Shown: positions 22,181 to 34,415, numbered from the stretch's first letter. The stretch: 56,158 nucleotides of DNA from Phoronis australis (GCA_002633005.1 NMRA01000036.1:1042911-1099068), one strand, 5' to 3'. Numbers and translations are program-made. The notes: generated by a model from the letters alone, not told the origin.

Positions 22181-24525
22181 TGTGGGAGCAACAGGTGATT
22201 CGAAAATACACACTCTAAAATCATTCAATCTATGAACAAGAATAAGGCCAAGCTGAAACTCAAAGAAGAGTGACCCCAAGTGGCCAACATTTTATGATGG
22301 TGGTGACATAACACCAAAAGAGATGATTAACTTTAAGAAAAATTCAACTAAAATGTCCCTTATATTGTTACCATTGAGCTGAAATTGCACCAACAATTAT
22401 TGTTTGCAGAAAACTTAATTTTGTCAAAAGACAATTCACTTTTATATCACAGAATAATTTTACATTCATTTGGCTAATGGTGTTTTTTCCGGAAGTGGAT
22501 AAATCATAAAAAGTTGTGAAAATGTACCAAAGTTTGTTTTCATAATTTAGAAACCTAATGATCGTACAATAATTTCTACAACTTATATTGAGAACTAACT
22601 CAGCTCGAGTTATTAACTAGTAATGGTAAACGTCTTAAATTAGGAAGGGCAATTTCATATGTCAATGCCATTCAGAGCTGATGGTGTTTACAAATAACAA
22701 GGGCAACACACGCCATTGATAGGCACTACAGCGGTCATAGTTACTCACAACGGTCACGCATTTTGAAAATCAGTTTTCTCTACTGAATAACAAGCATCAA
22801 TAACTGGTTCCCAAAATCAGGGACCCCTGTAAGTGACTGTTGCCCCAACAGCAACACAAAACACTGTAATGAAAAAATTGAAAGAAATTGACTGTCTTCT
22901 TTGAACTAATTATTAGGCAAGTGTAATAAACTAACACTAGATATCAGAATAACTTGTAAAGATGAAAGTCATACTATTCTACAGGGGCTGTGCAGATTTA
23001 GAAATCAAAAGGAACTGTGCACTAATCATCATAAACATGCAAAATGTCTTGAGAACCCATCAAGATGTTTTAAAGGGAATGCAATTATATAACAAGAGCA
23101 ACGCAAAGCCCTGAAATGCGCCCACGAATGCACTGCAAACGGTGTGCTGGCTGGAGCATAGAACAGACATTACATCGGACGTTTTGTTTGAGTAGGCTTG
23201 TAAACGTACGATCAGGATTAATTAAGGATTAACTTGAACCAGTCTTCAGTCAATCGTCACACCGAAAGCTATTAGCACCGGTCTGTAACAACCTGCGCCC
23301 ACCCACACACGGGGAAAAATGTGACACCTTCTTTAGGTCCTGGATTACATGTACCAAGTTACCCCGAAAATATTATTTTCAAAGTTTTACACCTTGGAGA
23401 GGGCTCGGAAGGCTTTTAGCTTTGGTGTGAAGCTGTTTACGAAATTAAATACAAAATTTTCCGCCGTGGTGGGTAAAATCGACCGAATAAAATCATCCTT
23501 GAGTAATCTAGATTATTTACCGGCGAGGCAAAATTGGTTTTCTACAATTAGTCTGCTGCTAAAATTGTGGTGTTATCTCTTGCGTCGACTTTTGGCGCAA
23601 TAAAATATTGCGTCACCTATTAGCCAGTTCCTTTTTCCCAGATTCTTCAATCAAACCTTCTCCCTCGAGGTTGCGTAAATGTCGCAACAAGTGATCAGAA
23701 TTAGTTTCACTTCATTATATGTTTTTGGAATTTTGATATCAGTAAACCGAATTTTAGAACAAATTTTGCTGCGATGATGTTATCATCATCTAATGGGAGA
23801 TGTCGAAAAAATTCTGGAAGTAGCGCGTGTCACGAATGTACTCCTTTCAAAATGACGACATACATTTCATTGTTACAAAAGGCAGAGAATTATGCAAGAA
23901 GATGACGTCGGATATTTTTCGCTTAAACGGTCGTAACGGGCAAGGTGAAAGTCAATTGACTCCCAGATTTTGCATGCTCACGTTGATACAAGTTTCATGA
24001 CAAGGTGACGAGTGTAACTATCCAGGCTGTGTGCAGTTTTGAGGTCTATCGGAGCTCAATACACAGTGGCACCTTGCTGTATTTTGACAATAGTCTTCAT
24101 ACAGCTAGCTGGCTAAATAGGAAGGCTCTAGCTTCGAAACAATTTTTTACTCCGAAAGTGACACCAAATTCAGAATGATGATGGATCATGCATGACACTA
24201 TAAAGGATCACATTCTTCAGTTTTCATGCGCCCGTGATCTTAATATTGGCGATATGTTCAAACCACTGTTTATGTTGTTCCTAAAATAAACTTGGGTTCT
24301 ATTGCTGTACCAACATATTAAGAAATTATACAACTGAAATAAACAATAATTATCTGTGGTAAGGCGCAATATACAGTGTGATGAAGTGATAATCAAGAGC
24401 AATAACGGATGAGCGCAAGTGCGTGCTGCCTGTTGAGCATTCCGCGGCATGAAAACACTTGAGGTCGTAAAACATCAAGCGTTGTTTCATGATTTTTATG
24501 CAATTTTACTGTAAAATTTCAAATT
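22181..24525. other. Unrecognised intronic DNA in the insertion allele
   Basis: It contains a short R1 start at 23088-23165 (ACAAGAGCAACGCAAAGCCC...GGTGTGC). An 84-codon + frame at 23349-23603 has no motif I know. Otherwise AT-rich sequence with no repeat seen elsewhere in the window. Confidence 0.5.
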
Positions 24526-24827
24526 TGTTGCATGTTTTTATGCATAATGTACAGTATAAAAAGTCTCATATTTAGAGTTAGAAATTATGCTTCAGCGATT
24601 ACTTAACGTTTAATTTTACCACGCCGTCATTAATTCAACATAAAGTTTATGTTGGTATAATGTCACGCACTTCATTTTTGTAGGTTGATTCGATTTTACC
24701 TCCTTTCAATAGTTAAACAAAAGTTGATAAACCGATGTCAAGACCGGAGTTGCCACTGGTGAACGAACAGCGAACAGTTCAACGTTTGTTTGGCCAAAGT
24801 TCACCGCTAAGTCATAAAATGGTAATT

Positions 24828-24995
24828 GCCGACCAAGGACATGCTTAATCCGAATTGGTCGTCTACGCTAGGCGACCACTTTGATGACCCAAGTGCCGAC
24901 CGCAGAGCCGACTCAGCAGACGGCTCCTGGCCGACAATTGTTGGTCAGCTGCTGGTCGGCTAGACGACTGGTCGACCAATTTCCGACAGGGCCGA
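24828..24995. repeat. GCCGAC/GTCGGC inverted-motif cluster (copy A)
   Basis: At least ten GCCGAC, CGACC or GGTCG words in both orientations within 170 bases, for example GGTCGGCT and GGTCGACC. The segment is unusually GC-rich for its surroundings. The allelic copy lies at 28961-29125 with several substitutions. Confidence 0.7.
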
Positions 24996-26068
24996 TAAAA
25001 ATTCGCAATGTGTGCTGTAGCTGTATGAAGACTTTAGTCTAAATCCAAATTCGTTTTATCGTGTTCTTGTCAATAAAGTTTGTTCGCTGTACGTCAGGAA
25101 AATATCGACAATACTTCCCGTGGATCCCGTGTTTTGTATTCATACGCGCACTCACAGTGAATGAATGAAAACAATGAAATTAAACAATGTTGTTTTAGAG
25201 CTTGTAATAGCTATAGTAAACTTATTTTGAATATTACAATGCATATGTCATCAAAAACTAAATAATACACCGAGTAGGTCTACATTTATACTGTCCTAAC
25301 TTGGGTCCTATATTTTTCTATTCGTGTGCACCGAGTGAAAGTATTCATGAGTGTTGCTTTTTGCAAAATCTCTCATCCTAGGCCGATTTGAAAAATTCAA
25401 AGTTGTACCATCATTTTTTCACTCCTCTTTTCAAATATACACTCAAAACTACGTAAAACGCTCTCCAGAAAAAGTACGGTCATCTAGGCTAGATTGTAAT
25501 CAGCTGACAGTATACGCATGAGCGAAACCAATTATCCTCGCTCGTGACTCGATGAATAGAGCAGCTAGGCGGGATCCCTTTGATCTTGAGCTGAGCGCGA
25601 CACAGCCAAGGTGGATAAATACGGTCTATTCCAATCTGCCAAACCCCAGTTTTCCCTGATCAGTAGGGTTTGATGTCACCTCATTTCAGTAGTGGGAATG
25701 TTTATGGCATGTCACTCTCTATTGTTGTGAGAATAATTCATCTTGTCAATATTATCACCACGGTAAAATGTCTCTACACCATAACTAGGGATCTGTACTT
25801 TTACTTTACAGATGATATAAAAAAAACTCGATTTCCCCCTAAAAGTAATTGTCAGAAACCCAACACAGAGCCAAACACAACAGCCTATTGTCATTGCCAG
25901 AATGGGCTGATAATTAAATTGAAGAAAACAGGTCAACACACATGCACACATACACGCAAACAAACGAACAGTAAATTTGTGACAGCAAGCTATAGCTCTT
26001 TACTGATGAGGCAAGAATAGATAACTTTTTGTCTAAATAAAAAAGAATGAGAAACACGTTCTTCTTAC

Positions 26069-26224
26069 CCTTTCCAGTATGTCCAGCAGATCGAGACACT
26101 TCTGAGAGGCACAAGACTGTGCCAAGTCCACTATGATCTGAACGGCTGTTGTTCTCACCATTACATCATTGTCATGGTCAATGTGCGTCAACTGAGGCAA
26201 GACAACTAGTTCGATGAGCTCATC
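26069..26224 (-). CDS. TSC2: TSC2 exon DELIELVVL...LLDILER, copy A
   Basis: 156 bases, 52 codons, phase 0 at both ends. Acceptor ATTGTAG, donor AGG|GTAAGAAG. It encodes LPQLTHIDHDNDVMVRTTAV and SQKCLDLLDILER, which match the tuberin segment around QLSHIPEDKDHQVR in mammals. It is identical in sequence to 30205-30360; see the duplication finding for why only one is likely real. Confidence 0.9.
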
Positions 26225-26280
26225 CTACAATGATGTTTAACGAGTCAATATACCACCTGGCCCACAACAAATTGCAACAA

Positions 26281-26620
26281 AAGTTTTTACAGTGGTTTTA
26301 CGCTCTACTGTGTATTCGTATTAACAGGAAAAAGTCTACCATAATCTGACCACCAGAAATGGGTTAATACTGCGTCATTTCCAAGATGGCCACCGTGACG
26401 TTTCAAAATCACCAAAAATATATAAAACTTCTTCAATAATTGCGATCTAGAGACATAATTTTTGCTTCTAGTGTATGGTCTTAAGGGGTGAGCAACTCAC
26501 TGGTGTGCTTGAAATTGAGATATGATTAGTATTTGATATTTAATTCAAGATGACTGCTAAAACTCGGGAGCGAAAAATCACTATTTGTCCTTTAATTCGG
26601 GTGGTCAAAAACAACCGTTC
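26281..26620 (+). repeat. Repeat R4, copy A
   Basis: This block (ACTGCGTCATTTCCAAGATGG, TTAAGGGGTGAG, CTCACTGGTGTG) recurs at 30417-30756 as the allelic copy. It also occurs as an independent inverted copy, about 80% similar, at 34085-34415. It is therefore a dispersed repeat. It contains CCAAGATGGCCAC, which resembles a YY1 site. Confidence 0.8.
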
Positions 26621-27191
26621 GAATTTTGACTTTCATTTTTTCGAAAAACATTCATTGAAATTGCATAAAATTTTGCACATATGAATATCAATCCATTGTC
26701 AGTACACCATAAAAAACATAATACACTGTGTTTTCGTCCCAGGACAGCAAAGACATGACGGTGTTCTGTCGTTCAGCAACTTCTCCAGACGTGAGGGTGC
26801 TGAACGTGCGATAACATCTGACTCCTTTGTTAACAGCCCAGCTGAGTCGTTTGTCCCATAGGACAACAAGCAGGCCAATTATCTCCCAGGCTTCAAAAGG
26901 TTACTGAAACCTGGCAGAATGGATTGTCTTAATTTCTGTTGTAGTTAGGCGATTTTGGCGATTCGAAGCTAAATATGATCAGCATTTGAGAAGGAATTCA
27001 GAAATGCGATTGGTTTATGTTCAAATACGTTTAACTTAACTTTCATTTTTAGCACCACAGCCCAATCAGGCTAGATACGTTCTGATCGGAGATTAGAGCA
27101 ATTATCGAACAAAAGAGAGCTGGCCCTCCAACCATAAATGTCAGAATGGCGTTAATGAGTCGTGTAAGATATTGGCTACAGGGGTGATCTT

Positions 27192-27230
27192 CCCAACTTG
27201 TTATTGGGCTGTAGAATCGAACAAGTTGGG
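27192..27230. repeat. 11-bp-stem hairpin CCCAACTTGTT
   Basis: CCCAACTTGTT (27192-27202) and AACAAGTTGGG (27220-27230) form a perfect stem with a 17-base loop. The allelic copy is at 31328-31366. Confidence 0.75.
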
Positions 27231-27574
27231 ATCAACGGGAAAACGCCGTAATGTACTTTGTAACTCAAAAAGTCAATACCAAATTAGACTACAGCAATAT
27301 ACAAAGTGTCGTCATCAAGGATGGTGACACTTGACAATCAATTTACTCAGATGTATATTTTCAAAGGGTTGTGTCTTGAAAATGTTTTGTCAGTTGGGTG
27401 CTACATTTTGCGAAGTAAAGATGGTGTTTTCAAGTGCTGAGAACGAGTTAATGGGGGTTAATTACAACATGTTTTACGCAAAGTCCTGATTGCAATCGAA
27501 TCCACTAACAAAAAATGTGTACCAAGGTATAGGTTGTACTATGCTCAATAACCTGCAAAACTTCTTTACTTAAA

Positions 27575-27575
27575 N
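27575..27575. other. Single-N contig join
   Basis: One N separates CTTTACTTAAA from CTAGGGTCAAAGG. The left sequence continues naturally at 31710, and the right sequence corresponds to 19149. The two contigs therefore overlap and were placed end to end. Confidence 0.9.
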
Positions 27576-30500
27576 CTAGGGTCAAAGGCTGAAATTAGTC
27601 AAGACATCATCTGTCGATACCTCCATAGGAACACATCTGCCAAATTTCCCTTCAAGTTCTTGAAAAGGGTTAAGTACATACAGAAAAAGAAACAAAATCT
27701 TCACTAGGGGGTGCCAGGGTAGTTGAACACGTCTGAAAATAAACATCAACTTGAATTGGTCATTAGAGACACACCAGTCAATTTTCATAATCATCCTTCA
27801 TGAACTTTGGCAGACAGAAAGGCAGATGCCAAAAACGGATTTAAAAACTTTAAATATGGCCACTATGTCACAGAATCGACAAATCCATCTGAAAATATAC
27901 AGATGTCGTAGTCTTCAAAATAGAAACCTATCTGACAAAATTTCATGAATATCCATCAAAGACTTACGAAGATACAGAGGCAATAATAAAAACTAAAATA
28001 GCCACTTAGGGACACAGCAGTACTCAGATCAGTCTGAAATTCATCACCATCCGTCGTCAGCTTCATGCAAGGGTTTAGTAGATACAGCTATGGACATTGG
28101 ACACCCACAGAGATGACAGCAGTATCCACCCACATATAAATATGTCGGCCAATAAAAATCAACAAAAACATCAAGTCTATATATCAACAGAAAAACCAGT
28201 AAAACTAGGCCAAAAGCAGAATGTCTCTATCAGCCCTTGTCCACAGCACAAGGCATGGTCACAACAGTCCTGTCAAACATGTCAACACAATCAGTGCACA
28301 AGTGAGTGAACACAACTATTTGAGTGGCAAAAATACTACGCATCAACAAATGCACATCCAAACTCTACTCACACCATAAGTCACGACTGAAACATGGCCA
28401 ATAAGGTGGGTAGTTGAGAAACTCCATCATTAGCAATTGTAACACTAGTCCATTGTTTCACCACCTTACACATACTACGGAAATTCCTCCGCGTATATGT
28501 TCATGCTATGAAACAAGCCATTACAACAGAACAGCAATCACACAGCAAGTCAATGGTTAATGCTCTCAACCATTCGACTTAATCAAACCTCAAGAACACG
28601 CACTTCAAAAATCAGTAGAATGTTATAGATCTGAGCGCAAGATCTTATCTCAGATTTCTTGCATGTTTTTATGCATAATGTACAGTACAAAAAGTCTCAT
28701 ATTTAGAGTTAGAAATTATGCTTCAGCGATATTACTTAACGTTTAATTTTACCACGCCGTCATTAATTCAACATAAAGTTTACGTTGGTTTAATGTCACG
28801 CACTTCATTTTTGTAGGTTGATTTGATTTTACCTCCTTTCAATAGTTAAACAAAAGTTGATAAACCGATGTCAAGACCGGAGTTGCCACTAGTGAATGAA
28901 CGGCGAACAGTTAAATGTTTGTTTGCCCAAAGTTCACCGCTAAGTCATAAAATGGCAATTGCCGACCAAGGACACGCTTAATCCGAATTGTTCGTCTACG
29001 CTAGGCGACCGCTTTGACAACCCAAGTGCCGACCGCAGAGCCGACTCAGCAGACGGCTCCTAGCCGACCATTGTTGGTCGGCTGCTGGTCGGCTGGACGA
29101 CCGGTCGACCAATTTACGACAGGGCGGACAAAAATTCGTAATTTGTGCTGATAGCTGTATGAAGACTTTAGTCTAAATCCAAATTCTTTTTATCATGTTC
29201 TTGTCAATAAAGTTTGTTCGCTGTAAGTCAGGAAAATATCAACAATACTTCCCGTGGATCCCGTGTTTTGTATTTATACGCACACTCACAGTGAATGAAT
29301 GAAAACAATGAAATTAAACAATGTTGCTTTAGAGCTTGTAATAGCTATCGTAAACTTATTTTGAATATTACAATGCATATGTCTTCAAAAACTAAATAAT
29401 ACACCAAGTAGGTCTACATTTATACTGTCATAACTTGGGTCCTATATTTTTCTATTCGTGTGCACCGAGTGAAAGTATTCATGAGTGTTGCTTTTTGCAA
29501 AATCTCTCATCCTAGGCCGATTTGAAAAATCCAAAGTTGTACTATCATTTTTTCGCTCCTCTTTTCAAATATTACACTCAAAACTACTTAAAACGCTCTC
29601 CAGAAAAAGTACGGTCATCTTGGCTAGATTGTAATCAGCTCACAGTATACGCATGAGCGAAACCAATTAGCCTGGCTCGTGACTCGATGAATAGAGCAGC
29701 TAAGCGGGATCCCTTTGATCGTGAGCTGAGCATGACAAAGCCAAGGTGGATAAATATGGTCTACTTCAATCTGCCAAACCCCAGTTTTTTCTGATCAGTA
29801 GGGTTTGACGTCGCCTCATTTAGTGGGAATGTTTATGGCATGTCACTCTCTATTGTGAGAATAATTCATCTCGTCAATATTATCAACATGGTAAAATGTC
29901 TCTACACCATAACTAGGGATCTGTACTTTTACTACAGATGATATAAAAAAACTGTTGATTTCCCCCCTAAAAGTAATTGTCAGAAACCCAACACAGAGCC
30001 AAACACAACAGCCTACGGGATCATTGTCATTGCCAGAATGGGCGGATTATTCAATTTAAGAAAACAGGGCAACACACAAGCACGCATGCACACAAACACA
30101 CGAACAGTAAATTTGTGACAGCAAGCTATAGCTCTTTACTGATGAGGCAAGAATAGATAATTTTTTGTCTAAATAAAAAAGAATGAGAAACACATTCTTC
30201 TTACCCTTTCCAGTATGTCCAGCAGATCGAGACACTTCTGAGAGGCACAAGACTGTGCCAAGTCCACTATGATCTGAACGGCTGTTGTTCTCACCATTAC
30301 ATCATTGTCATGGTCAATGTGCGTCAACTGAGGCAAGACAACTAGTTCGATGAGCTCATCCTACAATGATGTTTAACGAGTCAATATACCACCTGGCCCA
30401 CAACAAATTGCAACAAAAGTTTTTACAGTGGTTTTACGCTCTACTGTGTATTCGTATTAACAGGAAAAAGTCTACCATAATCTGACCACCAGAAATGGGT

Positions 30501-31710
30501 TAATACTGCGTCATTTCCAAGATGGCCACCGTGACGTTTCAAAATCACCAAAAATATATAAAACTTCTTCAATAATTGCGATCTAGAGACATAATTTTTG
30601 CTTCTAGTGTATGGTCTTAAGGGGTGAGCAACTCACTGGTGTGCTTGAAATTGAGATATGATTAGTATTTGATATTTAATTCAAGATGACTGCTAAAACT
30701 CGGGAGCGAAAAATCACTATTTGTCCTTTAATTCGGGTGGTCAAAAACAACCGTTCGAATTTTGACTTTCATTTTTTCGAAAAACATTCATTGAAATTGC
30801 ATAAAATTTTGCACATATGAATATCAATCCATTGTCAGTACACCATAAAAAACATAATACACTGTGTTTTCGTCCCAGGACAGCAAAGACATGACGGTGT
30901 TCTGTCGTTCAGCAACTTCTCCAGACGTGAGGGTGCTGAACGTGCGATAACATCTGACTCCTTTGTTAACAGCCCAGCTGAGTCGTTTGTCCCATAGGAC
31001 AACAAGCAGGCCAATTATCTCCCAGGCTTCAAAAGGTTACTGAAACCTGGCAGAATGGATTGTCTTAATTTCTGTTGTAGTTAGGCGATTTTGGCGATTC
31101 GAAGCTAAATATGATCAGCATTTGAGAAGGAATTCAGAAATGCGATTGGTTTATGTTCAAATACGTTTAACTTAACTTTCATTTTTAGCACCACAGCCCA
31201 ATCAGGCTAGATACGTTCTGATCGGAGATTAGAGCAATTATCGAACAAAAGAGAGCTGGCCCTCCAACCATAAATGCCAGAATGGCGTTAATCAGTCGTG
31301 TAAGATATTGGCTACAGGGGTGATCTTCCCAACTTGTTATTGAGCTGTAGAATCGAACAAGTTGGGATCAACGGGAAAACGCCGTAATGTACTTTGTAAC
31401 TCAAAAAGTCAATACCAAATTAGACTACATCATTATACAAAGTGTCATCATCAAGGATTGGGACACTTGACAATCAATTTACTCAGGTGTATATTTTCAA
31501 AGGGTTGTGTCTTGAAAATGTTTTGTCAGTTGGGTGCTACATTTTGCGAAGTAAAGATGGTGTTTTCAAGTGCTGAGAACGAGTTAATGGGGGTTAATTA
31601 CAACATGTTTTACGCAAAGTCCTGATTGCAATCGAATCCACTAACAAAAAATGTGTACCAAGGTATAGGTTGTACTATGCTCAATAACCTGCAAAACTTC
31701 TTTACTTAAA
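27576..31710. repeat. Haplotype copy B (start of right contig)
   Basis: It aligns with 19149-20250 plus 24526-27574. The half next to the unique downstream sequence is almost base-identical to copy A; the other half differs by scattered substitutions and small indels, as expected for two alleles. It contains the second copy of the 52-codon TSC2 exon, of R4, of the GCCGAC cluster and of the CCCAACTTGTT hairpin. Confidence 0.9.
30205..30360 (-). CDS. TSC2: TSC2 exon DELIELVVL...LLDILER, copy B
   Basis: Same 52 codons, splice sites and flanks as 26069-26224. This copy is continuous with the upstream TSC2 exons on the right contig. Both boundaries are phase 0, so a transcript could in principle skip one copy, but the duplication is best explained by assembly. 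Confidence 0.9.
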
Positions 31711-31949
31711 AGACATCTGTCAGTATCAAGATGACTGAACACCAGGTGCCAGTAAAGTATTTATTCGTCAATCTGATGCATGAACAATTAGGTTACATTT
31801 TCATTACACGTACTGCCCCCGTTCAACCCTCGCCAGTGTCTTCAAGTTATTCAGAAACTTGATTTAGTGGACTGTCAGAATATGGCACTAGGCACAATCA
31901 ATACGTAGATGTACATGCAAGCCCATTCAACTGCAACGGGGCGTACTAC

Positions 31950-33860
31950 AAGCTGTGGTAAAGTTGCAGTTTATCATCTTCAGGAGTGTCTGGTGCAGCA
32001 TTCATGGCGGTTATCATGAGTATGAATTGATTGTCTTCTAGTCTCCAGTCCCAGTCTACAGGATCCAGGTCATTTGCCATCCTCAACCAAACAATGACCT
32101 GGCAGTACACTCAAGACAATGGAACCTTGTAAACACATGCCCTGTCCAGCAAACATTGCGACCATCACTTGGCTGCCAAGTTTCTTTATCTCTGAGGGGC
32201 TCACAACTTTCGTGGTGAGTGTGTCTGCGCAACAATGGAGGGCTTGGTCATCTTTCACGAGTTTCTGATAGACTGATTTTTCCGACGCCATATACATGAG
32301 ACGTTGAGTCACATCCTGTGAATAGTAGCTAGCTACAAATGTTAATCCTGAGCACATACTTCATCCAATTTATGTTGTAAACTTTCAGATTGGTTCTTGA
32401 CTGGTTGTCTGATCTTAAAAATTTGTGGTTTCAGTCATAGATTATTGGAGGATAAGCATCAACAGGTCAATGTCCTCGCCTATTACTGTAGTGGAATACA
32501 TATTTTACAGTTTACTACTGTCTTTGCAATGTCCACACCAGCTGCCCCCTTCTGCCTGAACGGCTGTGCATCCCACTTTCTGCAGTTGGTCACTTATAAA
32601 AGCGATCGTTTGTTGCTTGTTACTGCCGGTGGATAGGAATGCATCTCTCTCAACCATCAAATTCCGTTTCTCCAGTGAAGTTCACAATCAGATAGCTACT
32701 GGCCTGTCTCCGTCTCTGCTGAGTGCTATTCTTGATCAAAGTACCTGCACCATAGCCATAAAAGACAACAGTGGCTGCCTCATAGTGCTTTGCCGTGAAG
32801 TCACCATGTGCTTCGGCAATTTTTCCATACGTATCTCCCTTCTTCCATTTGAGCTTGTGAAGCAAAGATTCCCCATCAAGCACATACCTTTCAGTCTGGA
32901 GACGATTTGAAGGTGTGGAGTTTGGAGCTCCATCACGTGGGCCTTGGAACAGCTGTTATAAAAGACATGAGCCAGTTGAGGTTTGTTAGCCTTCCTCAAG
33001 ATCAGGTTATCTTCAAAGAGGGATGGTGGATATGGACTGAGCTTGAAACTCACAACTTCCTGCCAAGAGACAAGTCATCTGAACAGGGTACCACCAGGAA
33101 TCACTGGAAGAGTAAGCTAGGACCAACCTGGACAGCAGCTGCGTTTCCCAGGGTCTTAGCTTCCTCTATCCTCCTAAAAGAGAAAGAAAACACAGGTTGT
33201 TGAACCATTCTCTCGACGATTTTTTCCCAACACATTCATATCCATGCACGTTGATGAGTACGTTGGCAACATCACAACTGATGACATTGCGTTGTGTAGT
33301 CTGAGGAGAAGGGTGACAATGCAGCCAGCTTTGTGCTTATCTTCACAAGGTCGCATGCATCTCTTTCAATTCTGGCACCAGTTACTTCTTTGTGTTGTTC
33401 GCTTGTTGTGTTCGTGAGGTCATCGAAGTCCAACAAGGTGATGCTCACCTCTGACGTTACGGGTATCGACATTGTCCACAATACTCGCTGCTGCTCTGCC
33501 ATCTTACTGCCATGAGTCAAGCTGCCTGCGCTTTTTACCGATCGCATTTAGTTGTTATTTGTTCAATGGCTAGACCGCAGCTGACGCCTGTCCAAAACTG
33601 GTTTGTTTGCCCAATCACTTGAAAGCCATTTTTGAAACTTCGCATACACATGTGGCTGTTTGCTCTCCCTAACAGCCATTTCTTGTATGTAGAGGTAAGC
33701 ATATTTCAGGTAGTTGTGGTGTCCAGCTGCAGCAAATGTTAGCAAGGCATCACCAACAGCTTGCAAGTGATCATTCCCAGACCGAGTGTGATCTGCCTTG
33801 ATCATTGCCTGAGCAGTATAGAGCATCTTCAGAGCAGTCACACCTGACTTGTTTTGGACT
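31950..33860 (-). pseudogene. Decayed copy of a multi-copy invertebrate ORF family, in a TSC2 intron
   Basis: Read leftward, consecutive minus-strand pieces resemble a protein family I recall from many invertebrate gene sets, without an established name. Pieces: KMLYTAQAMIKAD and FAAAGHHNYLKYAYLY (33841-33563); GSLTHGSKMAEQQRVLWTM and TSEQHKEVTGARIERDA (33547-33272); LSPYPPSLFEDNLILRKANK (33053-); LLHKLKWKKGDTYGKIAEAH with VVFYGYGAG (32883-32650); LDPVDWDWRLEDN near 32070. Frames change several times and stops interrupt it, so it is dead. It lies in the same orientation as TSC2. It is probably mobile-element derived; that is inference from its copy number in other genomes. The function is unknown. 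Confidence 0.6.
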
Positions 33861-34084
33861 GTGTACTATAGTTCCAGATTGTCGAATTAGCACAATTGCG
33901 GCGGATTGTGGGGCACTTCAGACTGATGTTGACATTTTGCCCTGAGCTTCTAGTTTCCTTGTGTGGATTTTTTTTAAAAAACCAGTGGCAAACAAAATTA
34001 CACTACACAAATAGACAAATAAAAATCTAAATGTTTTAAGATCATTCAATAAGAACCAGTCACATTTAATGATACTTTCGTTAT

Positions 34085-34415
34085 AGGGGATATTAAATAA
34101 TGGACAAATCAGTGATAATTCGTTCTTGAATTTTAGCCACCTTGAATTTCATGTCTACTAATGATCATGTCTTAATTTAACCACACCAGTGAGTTTCTCA
34201 CCCCTTAAAACGATAGACTAGAACCAAAAATTATGTCCATATCACAATTAATAAAGACGTTATATCTATTTTTAATGATTTCGACACGTCGTAGCGGCCA
34301 TCTTGGAAATGACGCAGTTTTAACCCATTTCCGCTGCTCAGATTTTGGTAGACTTTTTTCCTGTTCATAAGTATACCCAGTAGAGGATAAAACCACATTT
34401 AGCAACTTCATATGA
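34085..34415 (-). repeat. Repeat R4, inverted copy
   Basis: Its reverse complement matches 26281-26620 and 30417-30756, including GAAATGGGTTAAAACTGCGT, TTCCAAGATGGCCGC and AAGGGGTGAGAAACTCACTG. The 68-codon frame over it (34205-34411) follows the repeat and is not a gene. Confidence 0.8.

Larger units (their letters stand above)
20251..24525. other. 4.28-kb insertion present only in copy A
   Basis: Copy B runs straight from ATCTCAGATTT to CTTGCATGTTTTTATGC. Copy A has this extra block between the same flanks. It holds transposon E3 (20522-22176), an R1 fragment (23088-23165) and otherwise unrecognised DNA. It is larger than E3, so it is either a composite insertion or a deletion in the other haplotype. 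Confidence 0.75.
19149..27574. repeat. Haplotype copy A (end of left contig)
   Basis: 19149-20250 and 24526-27574 are repeated almost identically at 27576-28658 and 28659-31710. From the shared TSC2 exon to the end the offset is constant (4136 bases). Copy A ends exactly at the single N (27575). It differs from copy B by an extra 4.28 kb (about 20251-24525). Confidence 0.9.

Noticed and set aside
25670-26114. Frames overlapping the TSC2 exon copy A, including the start MCLSEVSRSAGHTG
   Set aside because: Out-of-frame readings of the exon and its intron; the tuberin frame is the one with matching splice sites.
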